Notes under the pieces: model-generated
What the model saw: the letters and a program-made list of their open reading frames with translations, nothing else
Databases searched by the model: none
Told to the model about the DNA's origin: nothing
Part shown: positions 1 through 14,700 of the stretch, piece by piece
Position numbering within the stretch: position 1 is the first letter of the stretch
Layout of the letters: each line of letters opens with the position of its first letter
DNA from: Ceriagrion tenellum
Taxonomy: Eukaryota; Arthropoda; Insecta; Odonata; Coenagrionidae
Direction: 5' to 3'
Length of the DNA: 64,000 nucleotides
Assembly (NCBI GenBank): GCA_963169105.1
Contig: OY720639.1
Span: forward strand, 55,161,848 to 55,225,847
Made by a program: the position numbers and the translations under genes

Positions 1-775
1 CGGAGAGTGCGAATTATTATTAATTTAAATGAATAAATAATATATGAAAAGAGAATCTAATTTCTAGAAGAATTTATATGCTGAATGCTAGTAAGTTATC
101 GATGGAAAACATCGTGAAATTGTAGTAATATTTCCCTCAATACACATCTCTACATTTTTCGTGTACAAGTCAATTTTATAAGCTGATGTCTATCTTACAA
201 GTTGATGAAAATGTATGCTCTAGTTCCCATGGTAAATTTTACACAAGACGTACAAAACTCTTGTGAGGACTGCTGGCCCTTATTATAGATTTTAGCATAT
301 GATAACACACGGATTCATTTGAGAATTTTATGGAATGTCATTTTTACATCGGCTACGTCAAAGTACGTCCATGAAAAGTTCTACATAGTGATTGAATTGC
401 AGAAAAAACAGAGGGAAACCTCGAAATAATTTTGATTATTTTGTGGGATGAAAGTACCTATATTTAAATATCGAACTTCATTTCTTTTCACAAAATTAAT
501 ATTTTGGCAACTGGTAACGGATGATAATTTTACCTTTTCAAATAAGCAAACAATGTTTTTCATGATTTTCCAGTCGTTGTGAAAATGCACAAACTATGTG
601 GTATATTGGCACGCACATGAGTGCAAAGTTACAAACCATAATAGGTTGAAATTTATCCCCTTACTTTTATCCCATAAACCAACATGTTAAGTACAGGAAA
701 GAGTGGTTACATGGGGATGAATATTAACTCCACCAATTAACCAAACCTAATTCATCCTCAGTGCAACTCTAAAGG

Positions 776-970
776 CCTGGTTACACAATATATTAACCCG
801 TACGTGTTCACGTACAAGTTCATGTACGAATGCATGAACCAAATAGAGCAGGTTCTATTTTCCTGTACATGCGTTCATACATTTTACAAGTTGGCGTGGT
901 TACGAGGTGAATTTTCGAGTTCATGCATTCTTACATAAACTCGTACGGGTTAATGTATCATGTAACCAGG
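776..970. mobile_element. Foldback MITE, 195 bp
   Basis: The left arm 776-804 begins CCTGGTTACACAATATATTA, and the right arm 942-970, read in reverse complement, begins CCTGGTTACATGATACATTA. Both continue to ACCCGTACG. A second matched pair, GTTCATGTACGAATGCATG against GTTTATGTAAGAATGCATG, lies further in, so most of the element can fold back. No open frame is present. No clean target-site duplication is visible, so the superfamily is not assigned. Confidence 0.7.
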
Positions 971-2767
971 GATTTACACGTTCAAGAGATATGAACTGTT
1001 AAATGCGGGAAATTCTTTTCAGCTGGCGAATAATTTGACTTTGAACCTATATTCACTTTTCATTTTAATGACCTTTACGCAGTGTTTGAGTTGTTTACGA
1101 ATTGACGCCATAGCTTGTTATCTTGCGGCTTCTTTTCCTCCCCCCTACAACACCTGCAAAAATTTACCTTGAAAAAAACACCTCCCCGTAACGAAGAAAT
1201 GTCTTTCCATCTAACTTCCTTTCCCTAATTACCTTCCAGAGATCTGAATAACGAAATAAGGAGTAGAGTAAATACGGCTGACTCATTTTTAGGACTCCAA
1301 AAACCATTTAAAAAACAAGACAATTACAGGATGCAAATATTGGTCAATTTTAAAGCGTAAGTTCCATTTTGACTGCTGGCACAGGAAATAGAGCGTCACT
1401 CGCTAAAATAACAACGAGAACACGGAAATGTGGAATAAATGAATGACGAAGATCGATAAACTCTTGAAATGAAAACAAAAGATCGACGTGGCAAAAGCGG
1501 GTTTGAAAAAAAGAATATGGCAAAAGTCAACCAATGTTGTGAAGGCTCGTAGAAAACGTTTCTCGTAAAGTCCTCGGATGATAAAGTTAGTAATCGTTCG
1601 ACGGAATACTAGTAGAATGAATTCATTCGCAACCTACATTTCGTATGGTAACCCTAACTAACGATTTAAAAGTTAATTTTTCTAGATTTCCTTTTCTCTG
1701 AAAACTCATGATGGGCACTTTTTCGTAAAGTCCTTGTACCAGTAACCGTGAGTGTCGCACTGAGATTATTCTGAAAATAATTCAACTATCAATGATACTT
1801 AGAATTAAGTATTAGTAAAGGCTCAGTGGTATGTCGATGGAGATGTTGATATGAGCAACTACCGCGATAGGCTTTTATGAGACAACAAATATTTTATTCG
1901 ATTATCATTTCATTGCTACTTCGTGTTAATTTATAGTTATCGCTAGGTGGGAATGTAACTAAAGATTATAAATATGAAGAAATTCATTTTATATCCACTG
2001 CCGATAGGAAAGATATGGTAGCGAGGCACAATTTCCCAGCTCGTAATAACAGTTATATTTCACGAGTTACTCAGTTGATTAAGCATATGGACAGTGTCAT
2101 TTCAAACCTCAGTTCATTACAAATCAGGAATTTCTGAAGTACAAAAGTAAACCTAGCTCGAAAGTAACTCTCCTAAATACGTCAAGCGATATATGCCATA
2201 ATCATACACTGTAGTTTGGAAAATAAACCTCTTCTCATTGTAAATCACGCTCTCTTAACACATATGAAGCTTCTGGGCCCAGGTGAATGCCTACTTAGTC
2301 CCTATTTCATTACTTCTGTAAGAACAGTTTCATGATAACGGCATCGATTGTCACACTAATGCGTTCCTAATGATGAATGTGAATTACTGCTCAAGTTGAG
2401 TAAGGAAGATGTACTTACTGCAGTTTCTATCATATTCCTTTGCACAGGGCATCGACGGACAAGGATTTTGGAAAACCTCAGCTTCCGCCTAAATTCTTTC
2501 ATATTCAGAACACACTTCTTTACCTCCAACATCACCAGATGAACTGTGAAAGTTAAAAGATTTTGAAATAATTTGTAATATAACGATAAATAGTATATTA
2601 AAAACGCATTGCCACTTCCAAATACGAGGCAATTATTTCCAATGCCTTTTTAACCGTGCAGTCTTACCGTGGAAAGGAACAAATTCAAGAATCGTAATAA
2701 GCCAAAATGATAGGTAGGGAAACGTGGAGCCATCTAACGCCTGGAATCACTCCGTACCACACATCCT

Positions 2768-2803
2768 AGTGGTGGCTTGCACGGTATTTCGTAGATGTAG
2801 ATG
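2768..2803 (+). repeat. Short dispersed repeat, copy 1
   Basis: The segment tagtggtggcttgcacggta followed by gtagatgtagatg matches tgtggtggcttgcagggta followed by gtagttgtagatg at about 13393-13428. It looks like the 3' end of a dispersed retroelement, but the body cannot be delimited. Confidence 0.4.
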
Positions 2804-5800
2804 TCTTGAATACCACGATGAATTTCACGATAGGAGAACACTATATCGGTCGTTAAGTGCTTCAAAATTCCGAGAAACCTGCATTAATTCACAAATTTAG
2901 TAAATTAAGAAGACATGTAACCACACATTCACAAACGCAGAATTAATTCACTTATAGCTTACATATAACCACACATTAATAAACCACAGGACAAGGGCAC
3001 TCTCCTTGTGACGGTGGTGAACATATGAATATTCCAATATAAGACTGCTGAGAATTCATTCTTCACGACAAATGTAAGCACATCCCGCTCGGAAGCCATC
3101 GTTACTCTTCATAAGAATCGAGTAATAATGCTTACTTCGGCACGAAGTACTATACACTGGAAGGAAAAGCTTATGCTGGCACACAACGACGAGGACTGCT
3201 GGCTCAATCGAGCCAAGTCAGAGAAGGTCAGTTTACTCATTGATTTCAGCCAGCAATACTACGGGACCGTAAGGCCTTCAATCGTAAGGAGGATCAGGCA
3301 ACCTGGAATTTTCGCAGCAAGAGTCGTTTCGCTTAACTTTCACCTGAGAACCCGGTAATATGACGCCCGATGGCCTTCATTTCATGTTCCGCGATGGAAT
3401 GCATGGATATTTCCCACCAGATTGTAAGTCATTGCAGTTCATATCAAGAGTTTCCAGCGACCTGTATGTCATCTTTTTTGAATCAAATAACCCAGTCAAA
3501 CTTAAGTGTTACGCCCATCTATTCTAAAGGAATCGTCACTCTTATGAAAGTCCCGTGCTGATTCTTAAAAATATTTTCATCTCATGATTATTATATCCCT
3601 TCCAAATCATTTTCCCCTGGATGTAGAGCTTTTCGCACGCACTGGATTAACTTTCCATCGGTGAGCGAGTTGCCTCCCGACGAGACTGAAAAACGCAAAA
3701 CACCCTCGAAGTATAGCAAGCAGTAGCTCCTTGTAAGTGGGCTCTGACTCATCCCATCCGGCCGTCCAGTTGTCTCGCCAGACAGAGGGCGACGACGCGA
3801 CATCTTTCTACTAAAGGAAACGGCTGGGTACAATTGGGTAAATTGAATCACAGTGAACAGCTGAAATTTCCTTCAATGAATTGGACTGCATTTAGGAAGT
3901 ACGAAGGCCGGTTATAATGAAAATATGTTTATTTATATCTCGCCTTCCATCTTTTCATCTATGCGAACTTATTGCAGAAGAGTGGACTTCATTTAGCAGC
4001 AATTGTAAATAAAGACATGCCTCGCTCTCACTTACTAAAGTCAATTCTACTCAGTTTGGAACATAAAATCTCTTATTTTTCTGAGTTACGATCATGACCC
4101 TTTGCCTTACAAGCAAAAGCAACGTTTTTATTTAATATTTCCTACATATTCTGCACCATAGAAACATTTCCTGGACCGCTTTCAATTAGTAAAAAATCTG
4201 AGATTTTGTCTTTTATATTGCCAGAGGAACATGTTGTCGGCACTTCTCTTATCATTTCCTAGTCATGACCAGAAATTTCCGCTTTTATAGGAAATTTTCT
4301 ATACTCTTTTTTGAAAAACTTCCTCCCTTGCATCAGCCATTACACCAATTTGTTGATTTCTAGATACATGGCTATTTTCATAAACCTCGATAAGCTTTGG
4401 AATACTTAGTAACAATAGGATTGTGAAAAGTTCTTCTAATGTTTATAGATTATTTCTATCATAACAGGTAGGTAATTTCCTATATAACGTACTTTCAAGT
4501 ATAGTCATTTTTGCTTGTATTGTGCGAGTAGGTTGTACCATTGTTTCATACGTTCGGTTTTGATGGGGCATATTAGTTTGCATAACCATCTATTCCTCTT
4601 GAAATTGATGTAACTGAAATTCCTTCCTACTATTGATGCTAGCCTAATTTACCAACATTTCTCTAAAAGTTCATTCCAAAGAGCACGATAAATAATTGAG
4701 CTTACAATTCTAGTTTTAAAAAATACAGTTGCTGTAAAACGTATACTCTTGGGAGAGCATAACGTCTCTGTACACATTGATGCACTTCAGTGGAACACAC
4801 GGGAATATCTGAATAATGTTCATATCCAAGCATTGCGAATATATTTTCAAGTTTTATTCGTGGTTTTTCACAGAAAATATAACAGAATATCAAACAATTT
4901 ATCATCGATGTATTTCATTGAGCATAGTGTACTACATCGCTGACGATTGCACAACCAGCCAACCAAATGAACTAACCTGATACGGATTAAAGAGAGAATT
5001 TTAACCTTTCACTATCATTCGTCGACAATTATAATTAGAAAAAAAATGATTTATAAGATAAATTTTTCAAGTACCTTCCTACTCCTTTCTTCCTTCACTT
5101 CAACCTGTGTTAATTTTTAACCATTTGGCGTCCCGCTTTCAAATTACCCACTAAGGCGTATTACTACATTATTCACCAAATAGGAAAAGTTAATTAATTC
5201 ACCTCTAATATATTCTGAGCTGTTAGCGATGTTTCGGCTCATTTGTTACCCTGGTTCGTTTATTGTCACCCATGTGGTCTTTACTGTGACCTTTCCGGGG
5301 TTGCGGTTGGATTTCAGAAAAAGAAAGGGTTTTCATCGTGTTCGTCGTGCCCAAAAACCGACGGGTTGAAATTTTTGCGGAGAAATACTGACATTTTTGT
5401 GTCTCAAATTCGTTAACATAGAAATTCCTTTCCAATTTGGATTTAACTGCGTGGAAAAATTAGGATTTTACTGTGGACCCTAATTTTGGGGTCACAAGGT
5501 CAAATTTATACAACTTCGCTTACTTTGAACAAAACATACGCGCTTTTTCTAGTCTTGTGCCTAGTTACATCAACGTAGCACCGTCGAAAGTATCTGAAAT
5601 TAGAGGTCGAAAAAGACAAACGATCAATGCTAAGGTCTGTGTGTATGATGCCTCGAGTGCTGAAATGGACTCAATTTCCATAATAATGAATTACGGAACT
5701 CGTTGTGTTCTCTTCAACTTAAGAACATGCGTATTTTTTCTTCTCTCCTTTTCTTCTTTTCTTCATCCTTCCGATTTCCGGCAATAACCGAAAATTTTAT

Positions 5801-6201
5801 GTTGAGAAATTCTCATTTTTTGCCCTTGAAACGAGTTCCGTTTGATTCTCCCACAAGTGGTCCTCCATTACCTTCGACGCTTTGAGAGTATTTCATATTT
5901 TTTCATTGGGATAAGATTGAATTAAAAAAGAGCCTTTTTGATTTTAAAATCGTCTGAAATTAGTACGAACTTCACGGATATTGGTGCTTTCTCAGGAGTT
6001 GAAACGTAGCCAAATGAGATAGTCAAAAATAGTCTCAGCTCTTTCAGGTGAGATCGTCGTTGTAATGTTTGGCTCTCAGAATTTCTGTTTTCAAGAGTTT
6101 ATGATTATTATGGTGACCTCTTATGACTATAACTACAAAAAAAACTATCATTACGTTTTTGCATAATTTCTTGGGACATATTCTACCCGATTTTTGGTAT
6201 A

Positions 6202-6258
6202 TTGGGATAAATCTTGGATTGGGATAAATATTGGGTATATTTGGGATAAATCTTGGAT
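6202..6258 (+). repeat. Local direct duplication
   Basis: The 18-mer ttgggataaatcttggat occurs at 6202-6219 and again at 6241-6258, with a partial copy (ttgggataaatattggg) between. This is a minor slippage-type duplication. Confidence 0.6.
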
Positions 6259-7379
6259 TTCAGTAGGTATCAAAAAGTTCCTGTACGCCTTATTCTTGTT
6301 TTGGTATTGTTGCTGAAAAATTTGAAGTTGTTCAAGTTTTGAATTTAATTTTTTCTCTCTCCTATACGTCTTAAAGAGTGGAGCTTATTTTTGTGAGGTA
6401 TTTATGTGTTTTCTGTAAATGTTTGTTGTTTCTGTTCGAAATGGAGTTAACTAGTTCAAAAATGCCAAAAAAAACTTGTGACCAGTCCCTTTAGGAATTT
6501 GTAAAATTTATCGTGCTATTTTTGACGGAAATTGTAGTTTACCAATTGTTATTTTCTGATGCTTACATCGTTTTTAAAGTACTACGCAGCCTTTCATATA
6601 GCATATGTTGGGCACAAAAGATAGTGGAAATACAGATGTTCAGTCAAGAACTATCGCTGTGTTCTATGAATTTCGGAAGAGGTGAAAATAATAAGGGAAA
6701 AGGGTATTTTAGTTTTCCATCGCAGTATAACCTTAATCGGAATCACCAGCGGCGCATTTTGACGTGCAAACTCAATGCAGTAATGAAATTACGTAAAATT
6801 GCTTAAATGCGAAAACAATTGGAATATTTTTGCTCAATAATGACATGGTTTTCTCGTGTGAGCGCTCTGTCATTAATTAAAATGAGAGCTTTGAGGGTTA
6901 TTAAAAATTCATGTAATCCCCTGCGGCTTATTTATCCAATCCCGAACAGTGGGTCTCATTTCATCGAATTTATATTTTTCAGAGGCAGAATGTTAGTCTG
7001 CCTTTCAAGTCCTAAAAACTGTATGAACAACGAATGAAAAAGGCATTGGAACGGTTAAATGTGAGCATTCCTGTATTGAAATGGTGATTTTTTTGTAACT
7101 TCTTTCTCGTGGAAGCTCAAATTCGTTCTCATTATTCCGTTTTTTTGTTTATTTTTAACCAAGAGGCGTCATTACGCTTGGGAGATAATTAGACTATGAT
7201 GAGCAGAGATAATTATTCTCACTTCATATATGGTGGTTTTGCATGGTTATTCCCCAAAGTGTTGAGTTTGGGGTATCTGCCATTCCTAGGAAATGTATAT
7301 GTCGTGTATTTTACTTAACTTAATATCAGAAGGCAAGGTTAAGGTGACTTTTTATGACCCTATGAGGTTTGGGAAAATA

Positions 7380-7510
7380 CTTTTTAATTCTAAAGACAAT
7401 TGTGTTAACCGTAACAAAAGTGAATTGAACAGACTAATTTGTGATGACTGCAGTATTCAATACGTCAGCCAAACTGCACGAAGCATGAAAGATAAAGTAA
7501 AACAACTCGG
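7380..7510 (+). mobile_element. Penelope-like element fragment with GIY-YIG-like remnant
   Basis: In the + frame the segment reads NKSELNRLICDDCSIQYVSQ followed by TARSMKDKVKQ. This has the shape of the Penelope-like endonuclease entry region (GVYxLxCxxCxxxYIGQTGRxFKxRxKEH), with the expected Cys-x2-Cys and the YxxQTxR core. Only this short portion is recognisable and no reverse transcriptase domain is nearby, so it is a dead fragment. The surrounding ORF (7293-7628) is otherwise unrecognised. Confidence 0.5.
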
Positions 7511-8562
7511 AGGGTGTTACGTTAATATCAATGAAAAATCACTCTTTCCAGGCATTTATGTATGTCCAATCACTCCAGTAATTTTGACGCGACATCCCTA
7601 CATGGTTTGTAAAAGGGACATACATTAAATTTTTTGCACAAATTGAAATATTTAATGGCAAGGCTAAATAATGTAATGGTCTTATTACACCCAGTTACCT
7701 CTACTCAAACTTCCTAAACCCTGAGCCCCTCTCTTTCTTTATTCACCTCTGACAAATGAGTGAAAGAAGAACGGTTACTCTCCCCAACCTCCTCCTCCGA
7801 CCAACCCCGACCTCCAAATTCATGCAAGTAACGGCAGGTTAAGTGTGAGCGTATCCCTGACGACGGATGGCGTGCCGAAACTGTGTTCGGATAAAAAGAA
7901 AAGTGTTATGGAAGAGTACTAGTGCTTTTTCTCTTCTGGAGATTCAGTATCTGAATTATGTCCTTCATAAAAGTCGGGGAGGTAATGAGTGGGTCATGTT
8001 CGAATGTGGATTTTCATCTTTTTTATTGTATTGTTTGAATAATGCTGGTCTCAATTATGGTATATACTAGCTCGTAGAAAAAATTACAATGCAACATCCG
8101 CAGATGTTTCTACTGATACATTTTTAATGACCAATTAGAGATTAACTGAGACGCATATAATTGTATTATTTATTGTGGGACAACTCGAAATATGAGAGTT
8201 GCAAGCGCTTAAAGTCATAAACGTCTGATTTCTCTCGTGAATTTGCTCCTTTCGTCAAGTTTTTCGTAAAAATGGCCGCCCTACCAGCAGCAGAAAAATT
8301 CTCTTTTTCACCACTTTGCACATATTGTCGTCGTTGACAATGAAGTATGATACAATGTAATTCAAATCGTCGGAAAAAAGTGAGGAAAATACTGTTTCTT
8401 GCTTCTACATAAAAGGCTCTGAATTTGCCGCAGTTTTTGGTAAGCCCCCATTATGACGATTTCGTCACCTCACGTAGAACCGCATGCAAGAATAAATACT
8501 CCAGCCTTTAGATCAGTTACCCATCAAAATGACTATATTTTCTCTCTCTTTGTCTTCCACAG

Positions 8563-8793
8563 GTGCATGTTACGCAGAGTTCGGGGTTCGAGTCCCGCAC
8601 ACGACCGGCTCGGCTTACATGTACTCGTACGTGACGGTGGGAGAGTTCATCGCCTTCGTCATCGGATGGAACATGGTGCTCGAGTACCTGATTGGCACGT
8701 CCGCCTGCGCATGCGCGCTGAGCGCCTGTTTCGATTCGCTCGCCGACGGCGCCATCAGCGGCTCGATTGGAGACGCTGTCGGGACCATCCTAG
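8563..8793 (+). CDS. SLC7A14: SLC7A14-like exon a
   Basis: The acceptor is tgtcttccacag and the donor is ctag|gtacgt. The exon enters and leaves in phase 1. It encodes visible residues 1-78, starting at ACYAEFGVRVPHTTGSAY, then a membrane segment (GEFIAFVIGWNMVLEYLIGT) and the loop FDSLADGAISGSIGDAVGTI. GC content is clearly higher than in the flanking introns. A methionine ORF opening at 8529 is an artefact of reading through the acceptor. Confidence 0.9.
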
Positions 8794-11700
8794 GTACGTA
8801 ACTCTTCGTCGCGATTGTAAAGGGGAAGCTAAACATCGTGGCAGTCGCGTGCGTGAAGCGTTTGTTAAACGGGAGAAGGCGCGTGTGGACTGGGTGATAG
8901 AGCTAAAGAGCGGAGGAGAAAGGACGACCCATGGTAGGCCTCGCTGCCAACTGAACTGCATTTTATCTGAGAGAGCGGGAAAGTGTCAGGAGATACAGTC
9001 ACGACAGCGTTAACGGTGTAAACAAAGATAGAATAGATTAAAATAAGTTGTACTATTCCCTGGGTTTCCCCATAAGAGCAAAAAAGAAAATACATGTCAA
9101 ATTATGCTTTTAACGAAAAAAAGAACAAAAAATATGCCTGGCCAACATCTCACAGTGATGAAAAACAAAAACTTCACAGCCACAGAAGATTAACATTTAA
9201 TACAAAATGGAAAATATGATATCAATCAGAAAGTGCTTATAAATAAACAATAATTTCTCAGATCATTATGTAAAACATACAATTCTATAGTAGGTTACTA
9301 ATTTTAGTTATAACATATATGTTCATTATAGTAATAATTAAATAGTTTTCCTTAAAAATAGACGAATAGGAAGAATTTTTTATGGATGATGGCAAGGAAT
9401 TCCAGAGATTAGAACAAGAGATGAGAAAATATTTTAGGTAAGTATTTGTCCGAGGTATAGGGCGTAAGAGGCAGGAGGGTTAAGCTCTAGTTTTTGTGGT
9501 TCTTAAGATAAATAAATAAGGTGGTAATGTTAAAATTAAGACAATCATTTTTTTTATCCTGCCATCCGGAAAACCGTTGACTTCTGCACATAATATATAG
9601 AGGAATAAAAAAAATCCTATTCTAACTTTAAGGAAATTATTGTTGCATAGAGGTTCTCTCTGAGTAAAATTGGAATTTTTTATATCTATACATACCTGTT
9701 AAAGGGGACCTTGGATAAGGATGTGAAGAAGTGGCTAAAGAAGAGCTTAGTATGAAGCGTAGCCTTGTATGGTAGGAAACTTGAACCCTAAGAAAGGAGG
9801 ATGCGAATTGGCTGCAGGCGTTTAAGATGTGGTCGTGGATAAGGATGGAGAAGGTGAGGAGGACAGAGAGGAAGACTAGCGAGGAAGACCTTAGAGTGGT
9901 GGGCGAGGAAGGTAAAAGTCTGAGTGAAATCCGGAATGGGCAGGACAGGTGTCTGGAGGAAGTAATAAGGGGCGATAGGTTACTCACGACTGTGATAGAG
10001 GGAAGGATGTTGGGAAAGTGGGGAAGGTAAGAAAGAGAATAGGTTTTACAGACGAGATGAAGAAGGGTAGATTGTATGCTGTGACGAAAAAGTAAATACT
10101 AGTGGTAAGAAACAACTCTGAAAGTGTAGAAAACCGGAAGGAGCTTCTCTGAATTTCAACAGAAATCTACCTCTTACCGGTAGAATACTTTTTAAACAAT
10201 ATCTGTTGGATAGAAATTCTATTTGTTTCAGCCGTACATACTTCCGCGCCCCTTGACGGATAAAAACAAACCTCAGCTCACCCGCTCCTTAAGACTGAAA
10301 AGGATTTACAAGGTCCATTAGAAAGGCCCCAGGGGTCCCTATGTGGGCTCTTTTATAGACAAATGTTTCTTCCATAAGGGTGGATTTACACTCGCAAGTC
10401 AATTCCATAAGTTCCTTCTGCCAGAACTTGAGGTAGATGCTCTCTCTATCTCTTCTGGCAATACAGTCCAAAGTTGGGCCTTGGCCTTTCCCGGTATGTC
10501 TTCCCCACATTTGGACTCTCCCTGAGACACAATAGGTTCGTGAAGAACATAGTTGAAGGCAAAATATAGGGGAAAGTCCCTAGAGAAAACCCAGGAATAA
10601 GTTCATGGAACAAATGAAGAGGGAAGTACATAGGAAGATATATCAGGAGGTAAGGGAACTAACATGAGATAGGGACGGATGGAGGGCTGCAGTCAACCAA
10701 TCTTGGGATTGAACAGCCAATTATGATTAACGGCAATCATTAAACATGCTTATTACAAAAATCGTGAGAAGCAAAAATACCAGCAGTTGTGAATTCTGTC
10801 GTGGTATTTTTCTACCTCCTGTTACCCTCGAAAATTAAAATTTTCATTGGTTAAATACTGACGAAGTTCGTTGCCAAATCTTTTGGTCCTGTCGATTAAA
10901 TGTCTCTTATCAGAAACGAGATTTATTGTTCTTTCTTTCGTAATTAGAGTTAACTAACTGTGATTCTATCGGGTCTCGAATTCCTCCCATCGAGTCTTCC
11001 GCATGAAGTAGACAGTAAGGGGAAATCAAGGAAAGTGTCTCTAAATATTTCGACCAACATGCCTCCGTAAATGATTTTCTCCCGCCATCAAAAGAGCCCT
11101 CGCAATTTCATCTAGTTAACGGCGATCGTGACTCCCTCTTGAGTTTAAGTAGAACTTGTAAATCCTTGATAGCCCTTGACTCTTCCCGGAACATAAAACC
11201 CTTTCGCTCTGACGGCATTTTTGCTATCCAGAAAACTCAAGGCCAGCTTTCGAAAATTTCGAAAATTTATTTTAATATATTTCGTGAGTATACAGTTTCA
11301 CCGAGTAATTCGAAATTTTTTAAACGCTTATAATAAAAACTGTTTTATTTAATAACGCGAGGTGGAGCACTAGTAACGCTTTTACGAATACAAAGAACAT
11401 TTTCATCAGCCGTAATAACGATACTTTTGGTATCTAAGGGTTTAAGAGTTCCATTTCAAAAATAAACTTTTTTACTTTTTTACACTTTACTATTAAATGA
11501 TACCGATATCATCATGCAATAGTATCTTCTGGCCTATTCTTAAGCTTTAGTTATTTGATATGCACAGGGAAAATTTCGATCACTGGAGGAGGAGCATTTT
11601 TTACGCACATTGCTGACTTATGGCCGCGGACTTGGTTGTGTGGAGATCTGAAACACCGACCCAATCCGTACGTACGGAATGCGGGGGTTGGGGGAGTCAT

Positions 11701-14700
11701 TGGGAATGAAAGGAATGTGAATCGGGGATGGACGGTTGGAGGAGGAGAAGGTCACTAAAATACAATTTTTACTATCTTTTTCAATGGTGGGAGTCCAAGA
11801 AAAAAATTATTTAAAAAACTTCCGTCCAAGCAGCTGTCACTTCAAAGGAAGTATAGTAGGCTAAGATCTTTCATTCAGATTTGAAGTTATTGGACGATTC
11901 TACCATCGAAACGTCGGCAGCTATGCAGAATTTTCCTAGGTGGAGATCACGAAGAGCCCTCAAAAATAACCTAAGATCTGCCGAAAATGAAAAGGTTCAC
12001 GAAAGGAGAGCTGTAAGAGGAACCCCAGTCTCTCATTCACTGCACAAAGACGGTCATTGATACGAATTACTTTCCAAGGGGAATGTTCGAGATGATTCCG
12101 ATCAAGGTTCTTAAATGTAAGGTTGTCTCATGCGTCACTGCGCAGGCGCAGATACCACAGCAACTACGCCACTGAATGTCCGAGGAACCATATCGTCCGG
12201 CGAGTAATATGCGGTGTAAATTATCTACTGCTATGTAAAAATGAAATTCATTTTCATCGTCGATTCAAGGGTGGTGTATCATGGATTTTAATTTTCCGCG
12301 GCACATTTTCAATATGTTTATCTTGGAAGTGACGTAATACACTTTTAACCATATTACCTTCCATTGGATTGAGAATAATGATAATCAGCTCCTACTGAGG
12401 CTGGTAACTGCAAAAGTAAAGAGACAAGACATGTCTACAATAGTCCCCGTGGAGCATTATAGCCCATTAAATGTGAGTTTTTCTCTTGGGGAACCGAAAA
12501 TGTTCCTTTGAAAGAAGACAAACAATGAAAAACCTGCATCAAGATTGAAAGAGCCATTCGCCAAATTTTATTGCGGGAAACTTCTTCAAGGCGCCGAGTC
12601 ATTGGCGCAGGAAGAGCCTGGTGTTTCGAAAGGCACGGTAGTTTTGGTCATTATTGACGCTAAACCAATAGGAGCCCGAGTCGCGAATGAGACGACCATA
12701 ACTCTATTAACCTCGAATTTTGGAGATGTAACTATGGAGTCACGTGGTACAATAACAAAGGGTTTGAGATTTCAATGCTTTGGAACCGCTAATTTTGGTA
12801 AGTTAAGCGTCTGATATATTGATTATTTCGTCTCTAATCTTGATATTCAACTCCATTAGCTATATTTCTTTGAAAAAAAATGCTATCGGGGGACTGCTGC
12901 GTGAGATTTTTACGAGTGGCTCAAATACGCAAAAATCTTGAACGCTTCATGATTGTACCACGTGACTCCATAATTACGTGATCGAAATTATCTCGAACGG
13001 GTCAAATACAACCACCCCGGTAGAAATCATCCGCTTTCTCGATCGTGTAGGGAGCATCCTACTTCACGACAACGGAGAGAAGTCTCAAGTCTTAAAGGAT
13101 AACCAACCCACGATCGTCCGCAGTTATGTAATTATGATTATGGTCATCCGCTTTAATAAATTAATGTGCTGTTATAGTTGATATCAGTATGGTGAAATTA
13201 TTCGAAAATAGTGAAAATATAACTCTCACGCCCCTTTAATATGTTAATGGAACGATTACAAAGCTTGTCGCATCTCTTTTTCTCCGTCACGTGATTCACT
13301 TTACCGAATGAGCATTATTCCCTTAGTGCTTTTATAAATCTATATGTTAACGCAAAGCCCTTGAGTATTTCGCATTCTTCTTTTTCTCCCTTGTGGTGGC
13401 TTGCAGGGTAAGTAGTAGTTGTAGATGTATTTAAACATTTCGTATTTTGTGTCTGATAATGGTGCAAGTCTAGATTATTCGCAAATATCCTAACTTCACT
13501 CTGAAACAGTAATTTATCTATATTCTTACGCTCCGACGACGAAAGAAGCCGGGTCGTACCCGACTGCCCGCCTTAATTCTCCATCAGCCCCCTTTACTTG
13601 AGCTGTCCGGGCCAATTGCAAGTTGCTAATAAGTGTAACAGAATTCAAATCTATTCATGTTTTCAATAGTATCTTCATCATCTTTTCGCAATTCACACTT
13701 AAATTATTCTTTTCGAAATAGAAAAGACATAAAATATTATTTGTACTCAAGGAGCTTTTTATTAGAATTTTCATCATTTAATCAATGAATAACGGGCGAG
13801 AAAGTAATGAATATTTAAAGAAGATGCGTCAAAATGTTAACATTCGTTGACTTTCAAAGTTGATGAGTTGTTGCCGAAACTCCAAGCGTATTGCTTTATC
13901 CTTTTTAAATTCTGAGTTAGAATACATAAATATTTTTGTTGGCCAAATAAATCATAATTAGACATAATTTTCTTTTGGAAATACCTTCCGTGTTATTATT
14001 TCTATAAAAAATGGGAATTTTTCCGAATTGTTCTCCGCTTCTTAATTTGCTGCTAACCAGGATCGAACTTGATTTATTTGATTCATTTTAACTGTTAAAA
14101 AACAGCCAGTGCCGGCCTTTTCAATGAACAAAATAACATAAAATTAGAAAAGTCAACAAGAATAAAATATAGAATAGAACGTACATGGCAAAAAATTGAA
14201 CTCAGCATACCAGCATTAAAAGTTAAAAGTAACCATTGGTAATAAGGGGGGTGGGCATTATGGTGCATCGGAAAAATATTTTTGAGGCAGTTGCTGAATG
14301 TTCGGAAGGGTGCGGATGGATCATGGTAAGGACGGGAAGATGTGATGGAATTGTACAATTTAGGAAGAGTGAAAGAAAGAGAACACTGGGAGAGTGGAAG
14401 TCGGAATTTTGGAAGGTGTAGGAGGTGATTGTTACGCAAGGGACGGAAGGGATATGGAGAGAAAAGTGCGGAAGAATTTCTGTGGATGTGACCGTTAACA
14501 GCAGTGTGAAAAAAAAGATTGGTCAGAGATGTTCCTCCGGGTAGACAGCGGGGCTAAAGAAAGGGCAGGCATAGCTTCGAACCTGACAGATAAATTACCA
14601 CAGCTGTTGTCACTTTTGGCCTCTCTGTATGTACCCTGTGACTGAAGCCATAATGCCTCTGCATTCAAAGCTGATATATTATTCCTTTTCCATCCAATCT

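Larger units (their letters stand above)
1..8562. other. Upstream intron of the SLC7A14-like gene or 5' flank; no exon recognised
   Basis: I looked for the missing N-terminal exon or exons that should carry the first two membrane spans of the transporter and end in phase 1, and saw none on the + strand. What is visible is a MITE (776-970), a Penelope-like fragment near 7400 and minor repeats. The rest is AT-rich single-copy-looking sequence with only random short ORFs. Confidence 0.6.

Noticed and set aside
8453..9013. A 186-codon ORF over exon a
   Set aside because: It is an out-of-frame shadow of the GC-rich transporter exon and runs through both splice sites.
12545..12814. An 89-codon ORF in the intron between exons a and b
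   Set aside because: No motif, homology or splice pattern; the length is within chance for this window.
14236..14421. A possible small gene or LINE piece before exon b
   Set aside because: The frame resembles no protein I know, and the region has no start context or splice signals that would support it.
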